This document shows, in pieces, positions 30,877-39,682 of a DNA stretch of 64,000 nucleotides (the stretch's first letter is position 1; every line of letters begins with the position of its first letter). Position numbers and translations under genes: made by a program. Source of the DNA: Saccharothrix deserti (GTDB lineage Bacteria; Actinomycetota; Actinomycetes; Mycobacteriales; Pseudonocardiaceae); NCBI RefSeq assembly GCF_009769385.1, contig NZ_VKAB01000002.1:496001-560000 (forward strand). Reading direction: 5' to 3'. Below the pieces are notes generated by a model that ran no database searches, was not told the origin of the DNA, and saw only the letters and a program-made list of their open reading frames with translations.

Positions 30877-31530
30877 TTGAGATACGCGCTCGTCGTCGTG
30901 GCACTGCTCGCCACGGCGTGCTCGTCCACGCAGTCCACTACAGCGCCGGCCGCATCGGCGCCCGGCACGAGCACGACCAGCACCACGACGACCACGCGAT
31001 CGGTCGACCCCGAGCTGGGCCCGCGCCGCCTCAAGGCCGCCGCGCTTCCCGTGGACGCGCTCACCGCGTACGGCGCCGACCAGCCCAAAGACGACAAGTA
31101 CGGCATCTGGAACGTGACGGACCTGTGCGGCGGCGTCCGCGACCCCGGCAAGTACACGTCGTACTACCGCTCCTGGAGCAGCGACCGCATCGCGGCGTTC
31201 AACTACGTCCACCGGTTCGAGGACACCACCGCCGGCGAAGTGCTGAGCTGGGTGGCGGACCGCGCCAGGACCTGCCCCTCCTACACGCACGCCGACGGGA
31301 GCACCCGCGTCGTCCAAGCCGACATCGAGCTCCCCCGGAACCCGATCCTGGCCGGGACGTTCGGGTACTGCGAGCAGCTCTACAGCGACACGCACCTGTG
31401 CGCCGCCGTGATGAGCCGCGACAACCTCATGTCGGTGTTCGCGGTAGCCGGCAGGGGAAACCGCGACGACGTGCGCGCCCAGCTGCTGGAGGTCCTGCCG
31501 AAGGCGGTCGACTCGCTGCTGAAGGCGTGA
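30877..31530 (+). CDS. Lipoprotein with PknH-like sensor-type domain
   Basis: Membrane-anchored extracellular protein of 217 residues. The TTG at 30877 follows AGGGGGAAG and gives MRYALVVVALLATACSS, with the lipobox Cys at residue 15. A Ser/Thr-rich spacer (residues ~16-45) precedes a domain with WNVTDLCGG, RTCPSYTH, GYCEQLY and THLCAAVMSRDNLMSVF. The Cys spacing and alternating strands resemble the extracellular PknH_C-like domain of actinobacterial lipoproteins; this assignment is tentative. A strong hairpin follows, so it is probably monocistronic. Confidence 0.7.
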   Translation: MRYALVVVALLATACSSTQSTTAPAASAPGTSTTSTTTTTRSVDPELGPRRLKAAALPVDALTAYGADQPKDDKYGIWNVTDLCGGVRDPGKYTSYYRSWSSDRIAAFNYVHRFEDTTAGEVLSWVADRARTCPSYTHADGSTRVVQADIELPRNPILAGTFGYCEQLYSDTHLCAAVMSRDNLMSVFAVAGRGNRDDVRAQLLEVLPKAVDSLLKA

Positions 31531-31531
31531 T

Positions 31532-31566
31532 GCGGTGGCGCCCCACCCCCAGCGGGGCGCCACCGC
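31532..31566 (+). terminator. 13-bp hairpin after the lipoprotein gene
   Basis: GCGGTGGCGCCCC (31532-31544) pairs perfectly with 31554-31566 around a nine-base loop, immediately after the stop codon and facing the convergent small secreted gene. Confidence 0.8.
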
Positions 31567-31575
31567 GAGCCGGTG

Positions 31576-31955
31576 TCAGAGGCGCACGCAGAGGTGTCCG
31601 ACGTCCTTGTAGCCGTCGCCCTGCTTCTCCCACGCCTCACCGCACAGGTCCGTGCCCTCCCGGAGCTTGCGGTTGAAGTGGACGACCACCCACGGCACGG
31701 GGTTGCCGTCCCCGCCGACCACGTGCTGCTCGACGTTCGACGTGAATCCGACGTGGCCGTACCAATTGGGCCGTGACCGTTCTGGTAAACCTCGACTTTC
31801 TCCACCACGAGCCCGGAGTGGACGACGTTGATGCAGACGTACTCCTCGCAGTCCTGAGTGTTCTGCAGCCTTTCCTCCCCTGCCGCCGAGGCGGTTCCGG
31901 TGGCGAGTGTGGCGAACGCGCAGAGGGCGGCCGATGCGAGACGTGACTTCAACAT
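31576..31955 (-). pseudogene. Small secreted protein, frameshifted
   Basis: The ATG at 31955 (AAAGGAAA upstream) opens a signal peptide MLKSRLASAALCAFATLATGTASA and a mature start with CEEYVCINVV, and reads on to VEVYQNGHG. Near 31771-31780 the frame is lost. One base out of phase it continues RPNWYGHVGFTSNVEQHVVG ... DLCGEAWEKQGDGYKDVGHLCVRL to a stop at 31576. A single missing base would restore a ~126-residue secreted protein with four Cys. The function of this actinobacterial type is unknown. It is either a real lesion or a base-calling error. Confidence 0.7.
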
Positions 31956-32146
31956 CGCGGTTTCCTTTGTTCGACGAGTTGATTCACCCGACAGGGCAGA
32001 GAGGCGACGGGCCGTGCCCGTTCCGCTATCCAGGTCTACCGCATCGGAGAATTGTTTCCGCGCGTCCCGCCGCCGAGACAATCAACGTGAGACAACCCGG
32101 AGCGCAGGAGACAACCCTGCCGAGCCGGTCGGACGAAGGGACGGGC

Positions 32147-33054
32147 ATGCCACGGCCGGAGAGTCCGGTGGATCCGCAGGCAGGGGTGGTGCAGCTCTTC
32201 GCCCACGACCTGCGCCTGCTGCGCGAGAAGGCAGGCTCCCCGCCGTACCGGGCGCTGGCCCGGCGCGCCCACTACGCGCCGGCGACGCTGGCGCGGGCGG
32301 CCGGCGGCCGGGAGTTGCCGAGCCTCGCGGTCACCCTGGCGTACGTGCGGGCCTGCGAGGGGGACGAAGAACAGTGGGAAGCCGTTGGCACGAGGTCGCC
32401 GCGGCTTTGACACCGGGAGCACGGGCAAAACCGGAGAAGATCCCGGAACCGCCGGCGCCCGCGAAAACGGAAGTGCGGCCACAACCGGAGGAGCCGCGAA
32501 AAGCGATCCGTCCCGGAATGCACCGCCGGTGGCTGATCGCGATCCTGGCCGCCCTGCTCGTGCTGGGTGGATCGGCGGCGGTCGTGGTCACCGCGGAAAC
32601 CGCCCCACCGCAACCCGGGAAACCGCCGGCCGGAAAAGCGGAGATGGTCGACGCGCACAGCGCCGCCGACGGCACGATCCGGGCGTGGCCGAACACGGGC
32701 GGCTTCCCGGCGTGGCCGTGGGGCGACCCGGTCAGCATGGTGCTGGGCCACAACGACCCGGTCCTGACCCGCTTCGCCGACCTGGACGGCGACGGGTTCG
32801 ACGAGCTGATCTCGATCAACCCGGACGGCACCACCTCGGCGTGGTGGAACAACCACACCTTCCCCGACCACCCGTGGCACGCCTCGGTGATGATCGGCAA
32901 GGGTTGGGTCGGCGACCTGGTGCGCATCCAGTTCGCCGACCTCACGGGCGACGACCGGCCGGAACGCCGACCAGGCCGGGTCGGGTCCGGGACGGCCATC
33001 CATCCACAAAAGACGGCGATGCGTTCCGAATTGGACGGAATTCGACGCTGTTAA
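32147..33054 (+). pseudogene. HTH-TM-FG-GAP-type protein, frameshifted
   Basis: 32147-32377 encodes a cytoplasmic helix-turn-helix of a type common in actinomycetes (VVQLFAHDLRLLREKAGSPP, YRALARRAHYAPATLARAAGG, LAYVRACEGDEEQWE). The frame then shifts by one base; in the next frame it continues RWHEVAAALTPG, a Pro-rich linker, a transmembrane helix (WLIAILAALLVLGGSAAVVV) and an outside domain with FADLDGDGFDELISINPDG and FADLTGDDRPE repeats like FG-GAP/VCBS propeller blades. The C-terminus after 32960 looks scrambled or truncated. Intact relatives may couple an external signal to DNA binding. Single-base loss or sequencing error at ~32378. Confidence 0.65.
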
Positions 33055-33396
33055 AATGACAACCATTGCGACTGCCGGTGATCACTGCTTACCATCGCGC
33101 GGGAAGACCTTGATCGTCGTACTCGGCCTTCCCTGCCTCAAGTGGGATCGGAGTCATCCGTGCGGGTCTCCCCTGCGCCGCAACCGCAACCGCAACCGCC
33201 GTTGCCCAAGCCCGGCTCGGGTCGCGATTCAGCGCCATAAGACCTCCGCCAAAAGCACGACGTCCGGCCCACGCGGATCGGACGGCCCGGTGACATGGAC
33301 GGGTCACCGGTGTCCACCGTCGACAAACGTCCGTGGTCATCAGAACCAGCGTCACGCCGCCACCGCGGGTGGCGGCGCATCTTGGAGGGGACGGGC
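33055..33396. other. 342-base spacer with no recognised gene
   Basis: It holds the upstream region of the carboxypeptidase gene and is slightly more AT-rich at its left end. No convincing promoter, repeat or RNA structure was identified. Confidence 0.4.
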
Positions 33397-35874
33397 GTGA
33401 GCTCATCAGCAAGTCGAGCACAGGCGTGGCGGATGGCCGCCGCGGTGGGGCTCAGCGGGGTCGTAGTCATCGGGTTGACCTCGGCGACCGCCAGCGCGGA
33501 GGACAGCGTCCTGCGCAGTGACAAGGCCGTCGCGCGTTCGTGTTTCGAGAAGGCGCTGCCGAAGGGCGCCCAGGGCGTCGACCGCCGCGAGTTCACCTCG
33601 ACGGTCGACGGCCTCGTCCAGGCCCGGCTCCGGCCGCACGGCGGCGGCTCCGGTGACTGGGACGTCGCCGTGTTCGACAAGGCGACCGGTGGGGTCGTCG
33701 CCGCCTCGGCCGCGCTGCGCAGTGCCGAACTGGCCGAGAGCTTCGTGACGAAGGGGCAGGCGCTCGTCGTCCAGGCCTGCCGCTACGCCGGCTCCTCGCG
33801 CACCGTCACGCTCGGCGTCGACTTCCTCGCCGTCGACACGCAGGACGGCGCCACCCAGCGCGCCGAGATCGTGCGCGTGGACACCCCCACCAAGCAGCAC
33901 AAGAACCGGCTCTTCGCGCTCGGCCTCGACGTGACCGAGAAGGCCGACGCCACCGGCGTCGAGGTCGTCCTGGCGGGCGACGCCGACCGCAAGACGCTGC
34001 GCGAGGCCGGCATGACGTCGACCGTGGTGCAGGCCGACATCTCGGCGAAGTCGATCGCGAACGCGAAGACCGACCGGGAGTACGCGGCCAGGACCGAGGC
34101 CTCGGTGCTGCCGTCCGGGCGGACCGCCTACCGCCACCACTACGAGTACGACTACGAGCTGAAGGAGCTGGCCCGCGCGAACCCGGGGCTGGTCAAGGCC
34201 TTCACCCTCCCGGAAGCGACCTGGGAAGGCCGCGACGTGGTCGGCGTGGAGATCGCGACCAACGTCGAGAACACCAGGGACGGCAAGCCGGTCGACTTCA
34301 CCATGGGCGTGCACCACGCGCGTGAGTGGCCCGCCGGCGAGCACGCGATGGAGTGGGCGCACGAGCTGGTCAAGGGTTACAAGGCGGGCGGCGAGTTCAA
34401 GCCGCTGGTCGAGAAGACCCGCAACATCGTGGTGCCGATCGTCAACCCGGACGGCTTCAACATCTCCCGCGAAGCCGAGCCCAAGGGCGACTTCAGCAAC
34501 TTCGACTACGAGATGAAGCGCAAGAACTGCAACGTCAACGACTCGCCGGAGAACTTCCGCACCGGTTCCTGCGCGGCGAACCCGGCGGGCCGGCTGCGCG
34601 GCACCGACCCCAACCGCAACTACGCGGGCTTCTGGGGCGGCGCGGGCGCGTCGACGAACTGGAGCAGCGACACCTACCGCGGGTCGGCCCCGTTCTCCGA
34701 GCCGGAGACCCGCAACGTCCGCTCGATCATCGCCAACCGCCAGGTGACCAACCTGATCACCCTGCACACCTACTCGAACCTGGTGCTGCGGGTGCCCGGC
34801 GTCGCCGACGTCCGGCCGCCGCTGGACGAGCCCGCCTACAAGGCCCTCGGCGACAAGCTGGCCTCCCGCAACGGCTACACGAGCCAGCCGGGCTGGATGC
34901 TCTACGACACCACCGGGAACACCGAGGACTGGTCGTACTTCGCGACCGGCGGCTGGGGCTTCACCTTCGAGGTCGGCCCCGACGAGTTCCACCCGCCGTT
35001 CGAGAAGGTCATCGCCGAGTACGCGGGCCTGGCCCCGGCCGCGGGCGCGGGCAAGGGCGGCAACCGGCAGGCGTTCATCGACATGCTGGCCAGCACCGCC
35101 GACCCGGCCTCGCACGCCACGCTGGTCGGCTCCGCGCCCAAGGGCTACCAGCTGCAGGTGCGCAAGGCGTTCACCACGCCGACCTCGCCGGTGGTCCAGC
35201 CGGACGGCTCCACCGCCGACCCGATCCAGTGGGCCGACGTGATCAAGTCCGACCTGCTCAGCACGGGCGGCCGGTTCAGCTGGGCGGTCAACCCCTCGAC
35301 CCGCCCGTACGTCGCGGGCCGCTACGGCCGTGACCCGCAGGGCCCGGCGCAGGCGAAGATCGCCCTGGCCAACCCGGACGGCATCCCGGCGGAGAACACC
35401 GACTTCCCCGGCAACCCGACCGCCGAGCGCATCCCGTTCCGCGTGGACGGCCTGCCCGCGGTGGACAACGGCAAGATGGAGGTGACCGTCGGCTGGGGCA
35501 CCACGGACACCGACTGGGACCTCTACATCTTCGACTCGGCGAACAACCTGGTGACGTCGTCCGCCAACGGCGGCACCAACACCGAGAAGGCCGTGCTCTT
35601 CGACCCGCCCGCCGGTGACTACACCGCCGTGATGGTCAACTACGAGCAGGCCGACCCGGCGACGCCGGACGACTGGTCGAACCTGGCCGTCGACTTCTTC
35701 TCGCCGCTGCCGACCACCTACGGCCCGAAGGAGCCGTACACCCTGACGTGCAGCGACCAGCGCGGCAACCTCGTCGGTCTGGCGGAGATCTACGCCGACC
35801 GCGGCCAGACGGTGGACGTCGGCGCCGTCTGCACCCGTTCCGCGCGCGCCGCGAAGGAACGCGTCAACAAGTAA
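33397..35874 (+). CDS. Secreted M14-family zinc carboxypeptidase
   Basis: Extracellular metallocarboxypeptidase of 825 residues. The GTG at 33397 has GGAGGGG six bases upstream and starts a signal peptide (AAAVGLSGVVVIGLTSATASA). A propeptide-like region precedes the catalytic domain at about residues 240-540: GVHHAREWPAGEHAMEW gives the zinc His-x-x-Glu, DPNRNY the substrate-binding Asn-Arg, LITLHTYSN the third zinc ligand and FTFEVGPDEF the catalytic Glu. A C-terminal pre-peptidase-like beta domain (VTVGWGTTDTDWDLYIFD) follows. Much larger than pancreatic-type M14 enzymes, as in actinomycete secreted forms. A strong terminator follows. Confidence 0.92.
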   Translation: MSSSASRAQAWRMAAAVGLSGVVVIGLTSATASAEDSVLRSDKAVARSCFEKALPKGAQGVDRREFTSTVDGLVQARLRPHGGGSGDWDVAVFDKATGGVVAASAALRSAELAESFVTKGQALVVQACRYAGSSRTVTLGVDFLAVDTQDGATQRAEIVRVDTPTKQHKNRLFALGLDVTEKADATGVEVVLAGDADRKTLREAGMTSTVVQADISAKSIANAKTDREYAARTEASVLPSGRTAYRHHYEYDYELKELARANPGLVKAFTLPEATWEGRDVVGVEIATNVENTRDGKPVDFTMGVHHAREWPAGEHAMEWAHELVKGYKAGGEFKPLVEKTRNIVVPIVNPDGFNISREAEPKGDFSNFDYEMKRKNCNVNDSPENFRTGSCAANPAGRLRGTDPNRNYAGFWGGAGASTNWSSDTYRGSAPFSEPETRNVRSIIANRQVTNLITLHTYSNLVLRVPGVADVRPPLDEPAYKALGDKLASRNGYTSQPGWMLYDTTGNTEDWSYFATGGWGFTFEVGPDEFHPPFEKVIAEYAGLAPAAGAGKGGNRQAFIDMLASTADPASHATLVGSAPKGYQLQVRKAFTTPTSPVVQPDGSTADPIQWADVIKSDLLSTGGRFSWAVNPSTRPYVAGRYGRDPQGPAQAKIALANPDGIPAENTDFPGNPTAERIPFRVDGLPAVDNGKMEVTVGWGTTDTDWDLYIFDSANNLVTSSANGGTNTEKAVLFDPPAGDYTAVMVNYEQADPATPDDWSNLAVDFFSPLPTTYGPKEPYTLTCSDQRGNLVGLAEIYADRGQTVDVGAVCTRSARAAKERVNK

Positions 35875-35891
35875 TCCACGTGAGTGACCGT

Positions 35892-35931
35892 TCGGCGGCC
35901 GGTGCTTCCCAGCACCGGCCGCCGAGCTTTT
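35892..35931 (+). terminator. Rho-independent terminator of the carboxypeptidase gene
   Basis: TCGGCGGCCGGTGCT (35892-35906) pairs perfectly with 35911-35925 around TCCC and is followed by GCTTTT. Confidence 0.9.
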
Positions 35932-36180
35932 CCACGCTTCCGACTAATCGACGGAAGGCGCTAAGTCGACATTCTCTCCGACAACCCGCAGCCGTCGGAC
36001 CTGGTTCGTCGCAGCACGATCTTCCAGGGTCGCCACCAGCGACGACGGGCGAACCGGCGCTTCGTCTCACATTCCCAAATCGAAAGTAAAGACCCGATAA
36101 TGTCCGATTTGTGACACGACGACCCAATTGGGATAATTAGCACCCAACTGAGATGAGAGCGCGCTCACGGACTCTTTTCT

Positions 36181-36202
36181 TTTTCACTCGAAAGGGTGAA
36201 AA
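36181..36202 (+). promoter_or_regulatory. Hairpin next to the carbonic anhydrase ribosome site
   Basis: TTTTCAC (36181-36187) pairs with GTGAAAA (36196-36202) directly ahead of the TAGGGGG ribosome site and GTG start. It lies in an AT-rich 5' region (from ~36080) unlike the surrounding DNA. A role in translation is possible but unproven. Confidence 0.35.
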
Positions 36203-36211
36203 GTAGGGGGC

Positions 36212-36946
36212 GTGAGACTCAAGCAAACCCTGCCGGTGCTCGTGACGCTGGTGCTCGCCGGCATCGTCACCACGGGCACCTTCGCGCAGTCGCAGACGTC
36301 GTCCCAGAGCCCCGTGAACGTCACCCTGGGCGCCATCCGGTCGGACCCCTCGCAGCCCGAGCTCGACGCGACCTACGGGCACTCCGAGCTGGAGCTGAAG
36401 TACATCAGCAAGGACGCGGCGAGCACGAACGGCTGCACCGTGCGCAACCGTGAGGAGACGGAGGAGGCCGAGGTCACCCCCGGCTCCGGCTACGTCACCG
36501 TCGCCGGGGTCCGCTACGACCTCGTGCAGTTCCACTTCCACACGCCGTCGGAGCACCGCTTCGCCGGCTACGCCTTCCCGCTGGAGATGCACCTGGTGCA
36601 CCGCAGCGCCGCGGGCAAGCTGCTGGTGATCGGCGTGCCGATCCAGGCGGGCCCGAAGTCGGTCGTCGACGACGTGCTCGCCGCGCTGGCGCCGGAGTGC
36701 GGCGACCCGGTCGACGTGCCGGCCATCGACCTGAACCAGCTGCTGCCGTCGACCCACTACACCTTCCACTACAACGGTTCCCTCACCACCGCCCCCTACA
36801 CCGAGGGCGTGTCCTGGTACCTGGCGACGCCGCTGACCGTGACGTCGGCGACGCTCGCCCGGTTCAAGGCCGAGTTCCCCGAGGGCAACGCCCGCCAGGT
36901 CCAGCCGCTCAACGGCCGGACGTTCGCCGGCGTCCCGATCATCTGA
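36212..36946 (+). CDS. Secreted alpha-class carbonic anhydrase
   Basis: Hydrates CO2 to bicarbonate outside the cell. The 244-residue product has an N-terminal signal peptide (LPVLVTLVLAGIVTTGTFA) and the alpha-CA zinc triad: LVQFHFHTPSEH supplies two His near residues 108 and 110 and EMHLVHRSAAGKLLVIGVPI the third near 127. PLNGRTF near the C-terminus is also family-typical. The N-terminus is shorter than in many alpha-CAs, lacking an evident QSPINI-type motif (QSPVNVTLGAI is the equivalent). GTG start after GGGGG. A hairpin follows directly, indicating a single-gene unit. Confidence 0.9.
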   Translation: MRLKQTLPVLVTLVLAGIVTTGTFAQSQTSSQSPVNVTLGAIRSDPSQPELDATYGHSELELKYISKDAASTNGCTVRNREETEEAEVTPGSGYVTVAGVRYDLVQFHFHTPSEHRFAGYAFPLEMHLVHRSAAGKLLVIGVPIQAGPKSVVDDVLAALAPECGDPVDVPAIDLNQLLPSTHYTFHYNGSLTTAPYTEGVSWYLATPLTVTSATLARFKAEFPEGNARQVQPLNGRTFAGVPII

Positions 36947-36954
36947 CCACCCAC

Positions 36955-36984
36955 GGGCCCGGTGTGGTGCCACACACCGGGCCC
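36955..36984 (+). terminator. 12-bp hairpin after the carbonic anhydrase gene
   Basis: GGGCCCGGTGTG (36955-36966) pairs perfectly with 36973-36984 around GTGCCA, eight bases after the stop codon. Confidence 0.8.
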
Positions 36985-37052
36985 CTCAGTCCACGCGTCC
37001 CACCGGCGGGGTGTCCGTCCACTGTGGCCACCGCCGCGCAGTGCCTTTCGCC

Positions 37053-37087
37053 TGCGGTTCGCGGCTTGCGGTTCGCGGCTTGCGGTT
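37053..37087. repeat. 14-base tandem repeat, 2.5 copies
   Basis: TGCGGTTCGCGGCT occurs at 37053-37066 and 37067-37080, with a partial third copy at 37081-37087, just ahead of the chosen start of the next gene. Slippage here may have changed the N-terminus. Confidence 0.8.
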
Positions 37088-37090
37088 GCG

Positions 37091-37519
37091 ATGGCGGCCG
37101 TGGTGCTGCTCTCGCTGTTCGGCCCCGGCTCGACGGCGAACGCCGCCACCGGTCTGACCTTCCGCGGTGACTTCAGCTGGAACAGCACGGCGATGAAGCG
37201 TTACGCGGTCTGCGCGTTCGTCGCCTACGAGAACAACAACGAGACGGGCTCCAGGCTGACCCGCTGCGACGGCGCGGGCAGCAACTCGAAGTACGACAGC
37301 CTCCAGGGCTGGGCGGGGAACCCGACCTCCAACGGCGGCGTTCTCATCGACGCCCAGCGGGTCGGCTACCAGGGCGGCAAGTGCCCGACCATGCGGGGCT
37401 ACGCCTACATCAAGTGCTACTACCTCGGCGGCAAGGGCGCGCCGGTCATGACCGTGTCCGCCTCGTCGAACGCGAACTTCGCGGGCGGCACCGCTCTCGT
37501 GTCGTGGTACTACCAGTAA
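37091..37519 (+). CDS. Small secreted protein of unknown function
   Basis: About 142 residues from the ATG at 37091, which gives MAAVVLLSLFGPGSTANAATG, a signal peptide cut after ANA. The open frame extends to 36962, and the signal region may begin within the tandem repeat upstream, so the start is uncertain and no clear ribosome site is visible. The mature protein has four Cys (YAVCAFVAYE, LTRCDGAG, GGKCPTMRG, IKCYYL), probably two disulfides, and many Asn, Gly and Tyr. No family recognised. Two hairpins follow. Confidence 0.65.
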   Translation: MAAVVLLSLFGPGSTANAATGLTFRGDFSWNSTAMKRYAVCAFVAYENNNETGSRLTRCDGAGSNSKYDSLQGWAGNPTSNGGVLIDAQRVGYQGGKCPTMRGYAYIKCYYLGGKGAPVMTVSASSNANFAGGTALVSWYYQ

Positions 37520-37583
37520 GGACCGATCCGTCCAGCTGACGGAATCCGGTCCGGCGCGGCTGCCATCCGCACCGGACCGAACG

Positions 37584-37614
37584 AAGCCCGGCCGAGCCAC
37601 GCTCGGCCGGGCTT
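37584..37614 (+). terminator. 14-bp hairpin after the small secreted gene
   Basis: AAGCCCGGCCGAGC (37584-37597) pairs with 37601-37614 around a CAC loop. A weaker GGTCCGG/CCGGACC hairpin lies at 37549-37579. Confidence 0.8.
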
Positions 37615-37734
37615 CTGCCGTAAGCGGCCGCGTCGAACGGCCAGTCGGCGGAAACCCGTAGTCACGTGCCGGGCGTTCTCCCCCACCACGTGATCATTCG
37701 TGGCGACATGTTGATCAATCAAGGGTGCCCGCGG

Positions 37735-37793
37735 CGTCGAATACCGCGTCGAACACTGCGTCGAACGGCGTGTCGAATGACGCGCCGAACCCG
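37735..37793. repeat. Degenerate 12-base tandem repeat, about five copies
   Basis: Units CGTCGAATACCG, CGTCGAACACTG, CGTCGAACGGCG, TGTCGAATGACG and CGCCGAACCCG follow without gaps from 37735. It is non-coding and upstream of the PL9 gene operators. Confidence 0.7.
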
Positions 37794-37821
37794 CTCGACC
37801 AGCACCCCGATCACCCGGTCG

Positions 37822-37860
37822 TTCATATTCATGAATACCCGGGTCGTTCATGTCCATGAA
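37822..37860. promoter_or_regulatory. Two TTCAT-N4-ATGAA palindromes, candidate operators of the PL9 gene
   Basis: TTCATATTCATGAA (37822-37835) and TTCATGTCCATGAA (37847-37860) are palindromes spaced 25 bases start to start, each preceded by a GGTCG sequence, and end 16 bases before the predicted -35. An AT-rich patch in GC-rich DNA. Confidence 0.6.
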
Positions 37861-37876
37861 TGAATAATCAAGTCTA

Positions 37877-37905
37877 TTGACGCGTTCCCGGCAAGCACCT
37901 AGCGT
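37877..37905 (+). promoter_or_regulatory. Predicted promoter of the PL9 gene
   Basis: TTGACG (37877-37882), 17-base spacer, TAGCGT (37900-37905), about 155 bases before the ATG at 38063, which leaves a long 5' leader. Nothing recognisable as a riboswitch was seen in the leader. Confidence 0.55.
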
Positions 37906-38062
37906 CCGAAGAAAGCGATTTCCTCCCCCGGAGGCGGTGTTGGGCTGTCCGGCCCGCACACCCCCTCTGACCAGCCATGCCGTCATACCGGGAACCGCCA
38001 CAAAAAGGGGTCGGCTCATTACCGACCCCCTCGTCAGAGCCGACGAACCTGGAGAACAAACG

Positions 38063-39619
38063 ATGCAACCGAGACCAGCCATCGCGTACGTCAGCCTGCT
38101 GGCCGGTGCGCTCGTCGCGCTGTCCGGCACGACGGCGCTGGCCGCGCCCACCCGTTATGAGGCCGAGAGCTCCCCGGCGGTCTGCACCGGCACCATCGAC
38201 TCCGACTGGAGCGGCTACTCCGGCAGCGGGTTCTGCAACGGCAACAACGCGGTCGGCGCCTACGCGCAGTTCACCGTCAACGCCTCGACCGCGGGCACGG
38301 CGACGGTGAAGGTCCGCTTCGCCAACGGTGGCACCACCGCGCGGCCCGCGAACGTCACGGTGAACGGCTCGGCGGCCCCGGCGGCGTCGTTCGAGAGCAC
38401 CAGCGCGTGGGGCACGTGGGTGACGAAGACGCTCACGGTGCCGGTGAGCTCGGGCAGCAACGCCATCCGGTTGAGCCCCACCACCTCCGCCGGCCTGCCC
38501 AACATCGACTACCTCGAGGCCGAGCTGGGCGGCACCCCGCCGCCGACCGGCGCCGCGCTGTACGTGGCGCCGAACGGCACCGACAGCGCGGCGGGAACCG
38601 AGTCGGCCCCGACGACGCTCACCTCGGCGATCACCCGCATCACCCCCGGTGGGACGATCTACATGCGCGGCGGGACGTACCGCTACTCGCAGACGGTCAC
38701 CATCCCGCAGGGCAACAACGGCACCTCGGGCGACCGCACGGAGCTGTTCGCCTACCCGGGCGAGACCCCGGTGCTGAACTTCTCGGCGCAGGCCGAGGAC
38801 CCGGCGAACCGCGGCCTTGCCGTGAACGGGTCGTACTGGCACGTCAAGGGCATCGTCGTCGAGCGCGCCGGTGACAACGGGATCTTCGTCGGCGGCAGCA
38901 ACAACATCTTCGAGCGCACGGTGACGCGCTTCAACCGCGACACGGGGCTGCAACTCTCGCGGATGCTCTCCAGCACCCCCAAGGAGCAGTGGCCGGCCAA
39001 CAACCTGATCCTGAGCGCGGAGTCGCACGACAACGCCGACTCCGACGGCGAGGACGCCGACGGCTTCGCCGCGAAGCTCACCTCCGGTCCCGGCAACGTC
39101 TTCCGCTACGCCGTGGCCCACAACAACATCGACGACGGCTGGGACCTCTACACCAAGACCGACACCGGTGCCATCGGCGCGGTGACCATCGAGGACTCCC
39201 TGGCCTACAAGAACGGCACCCTCAGCGACGGCTCCCAGGCCGGCAACGGTGACCGCAACGGCTACAAACTCGGCGGCGAGGACATCGGCGTCAACCACGT
39301 CGTCCGGCGCAACATCGCCTACGACAACGGCAAGCACGGGTTCACCTACAACCGCAACCTCGGCACGATGGCGGTGTCGGACAACATCAGCATCGACAAC
39401 GACGAGCGCAACTTCACGTTCGACGGCGGCACCTCGGTGTTCCGCAACAACACCTCGTGCCGCAGCGGCAGCGGGACGAACGACAGGATCGTCGGCAGCT
39501 CCGACAGCTCCAACCAGTTCTGGTCCGGCTCCAACGGGTCCCGGTGCTCCTCGTACTCCGGTGCCCTGCGCTGGTCCTTCGCCTCGGACGGCCGCCTCTC
39601 CGTGACCTTCGGCGGGTAA
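38063..39619 (+). CDS. Secreted CBM35-PL9 pectate lyase-like protein
   Basis: Extracellular polysaccharide lyase of 518 residues. The ATG at 38063 has GGAGAA six bases upstream and starts a signal peptide (MQPRPAIAYVSLLAGALVAL). Residues about 30-155 form a CBM35 module (YEAESSPAVCTG, DYLEAELGG). The rest is a right-handed beta-helix of the PL9 type, with repeated turns (NNIFERTVTRFNRDTGLQL, DADGFAAKLTSGPGNVFRY, DDGWDLYTKTDTGAIG, NGYKLGGEDIGVNHVV). The DADGF and DDGWD acidic residues probably hold calcium and a Lys in this core is the base. Pectate or polygalacturonate is the expected substrate. Confidence 0.9.
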   Translation: MQPRPAIAYVSLLAGALVALSGTTALAAPTRYEAESSPAVCTGTIDSDWSGYSGSGFCNGNNAVGAYAQFTVNASTAGTATVKVRFANGGTTARPANVTVNGSAAPAASFESTSAWGTWVTKTLTVPVSSGSNAIRLSPTTSAGLPNIDYLEAELGGTPPPTGAALYVAPNGTDSAAGTESAPTTLTSAITRITPGGTIYMRGGTYRYSQTVTIPQGNNGTSGDRTELFAYPGETPVLNFSAQAEDPANRGLAVNGSYWHVKGIVVERAGDNGIFVGGSNNIFERTVTRFNRDTGLQLSRMLSSTPKEQWPANNLILSAESHDNADSDGEDADGFAAKLTSGPGNVFRYAVAHNNIDDGWDLYTKTDTGAIGAVTIEDSLAYKNGTLSDGSQAGNGDRNGYKLGGEDIGVNHVVRRNIAYDNGKHGFTYNRNLGTMAVSDNISIDNDERNFTFDGGTSVFRNNTSCRSGSGTNDRIVGSSDSSNQFWSGSNGSRCSSYSGALRWSFASDGRLSVTFGG

Positions 39620-39682
39620 CACCGCAACCGATGGCCCTGGCCGGCCCACCCGATTCGCTCGGACGGGCCGGCCAGTTCGCGG

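Noticed and set aside
37735..37793. Possible CRISPR array
   Set aside because: The units are 12 bases, contiguous and degenerate with no spacers, and no cas gene is present.
37906..38062. Riboswitch in the long PL9 leader
   Set aside because: No conserved core or terminator/anti-terminator pairing could be recognised by eye.
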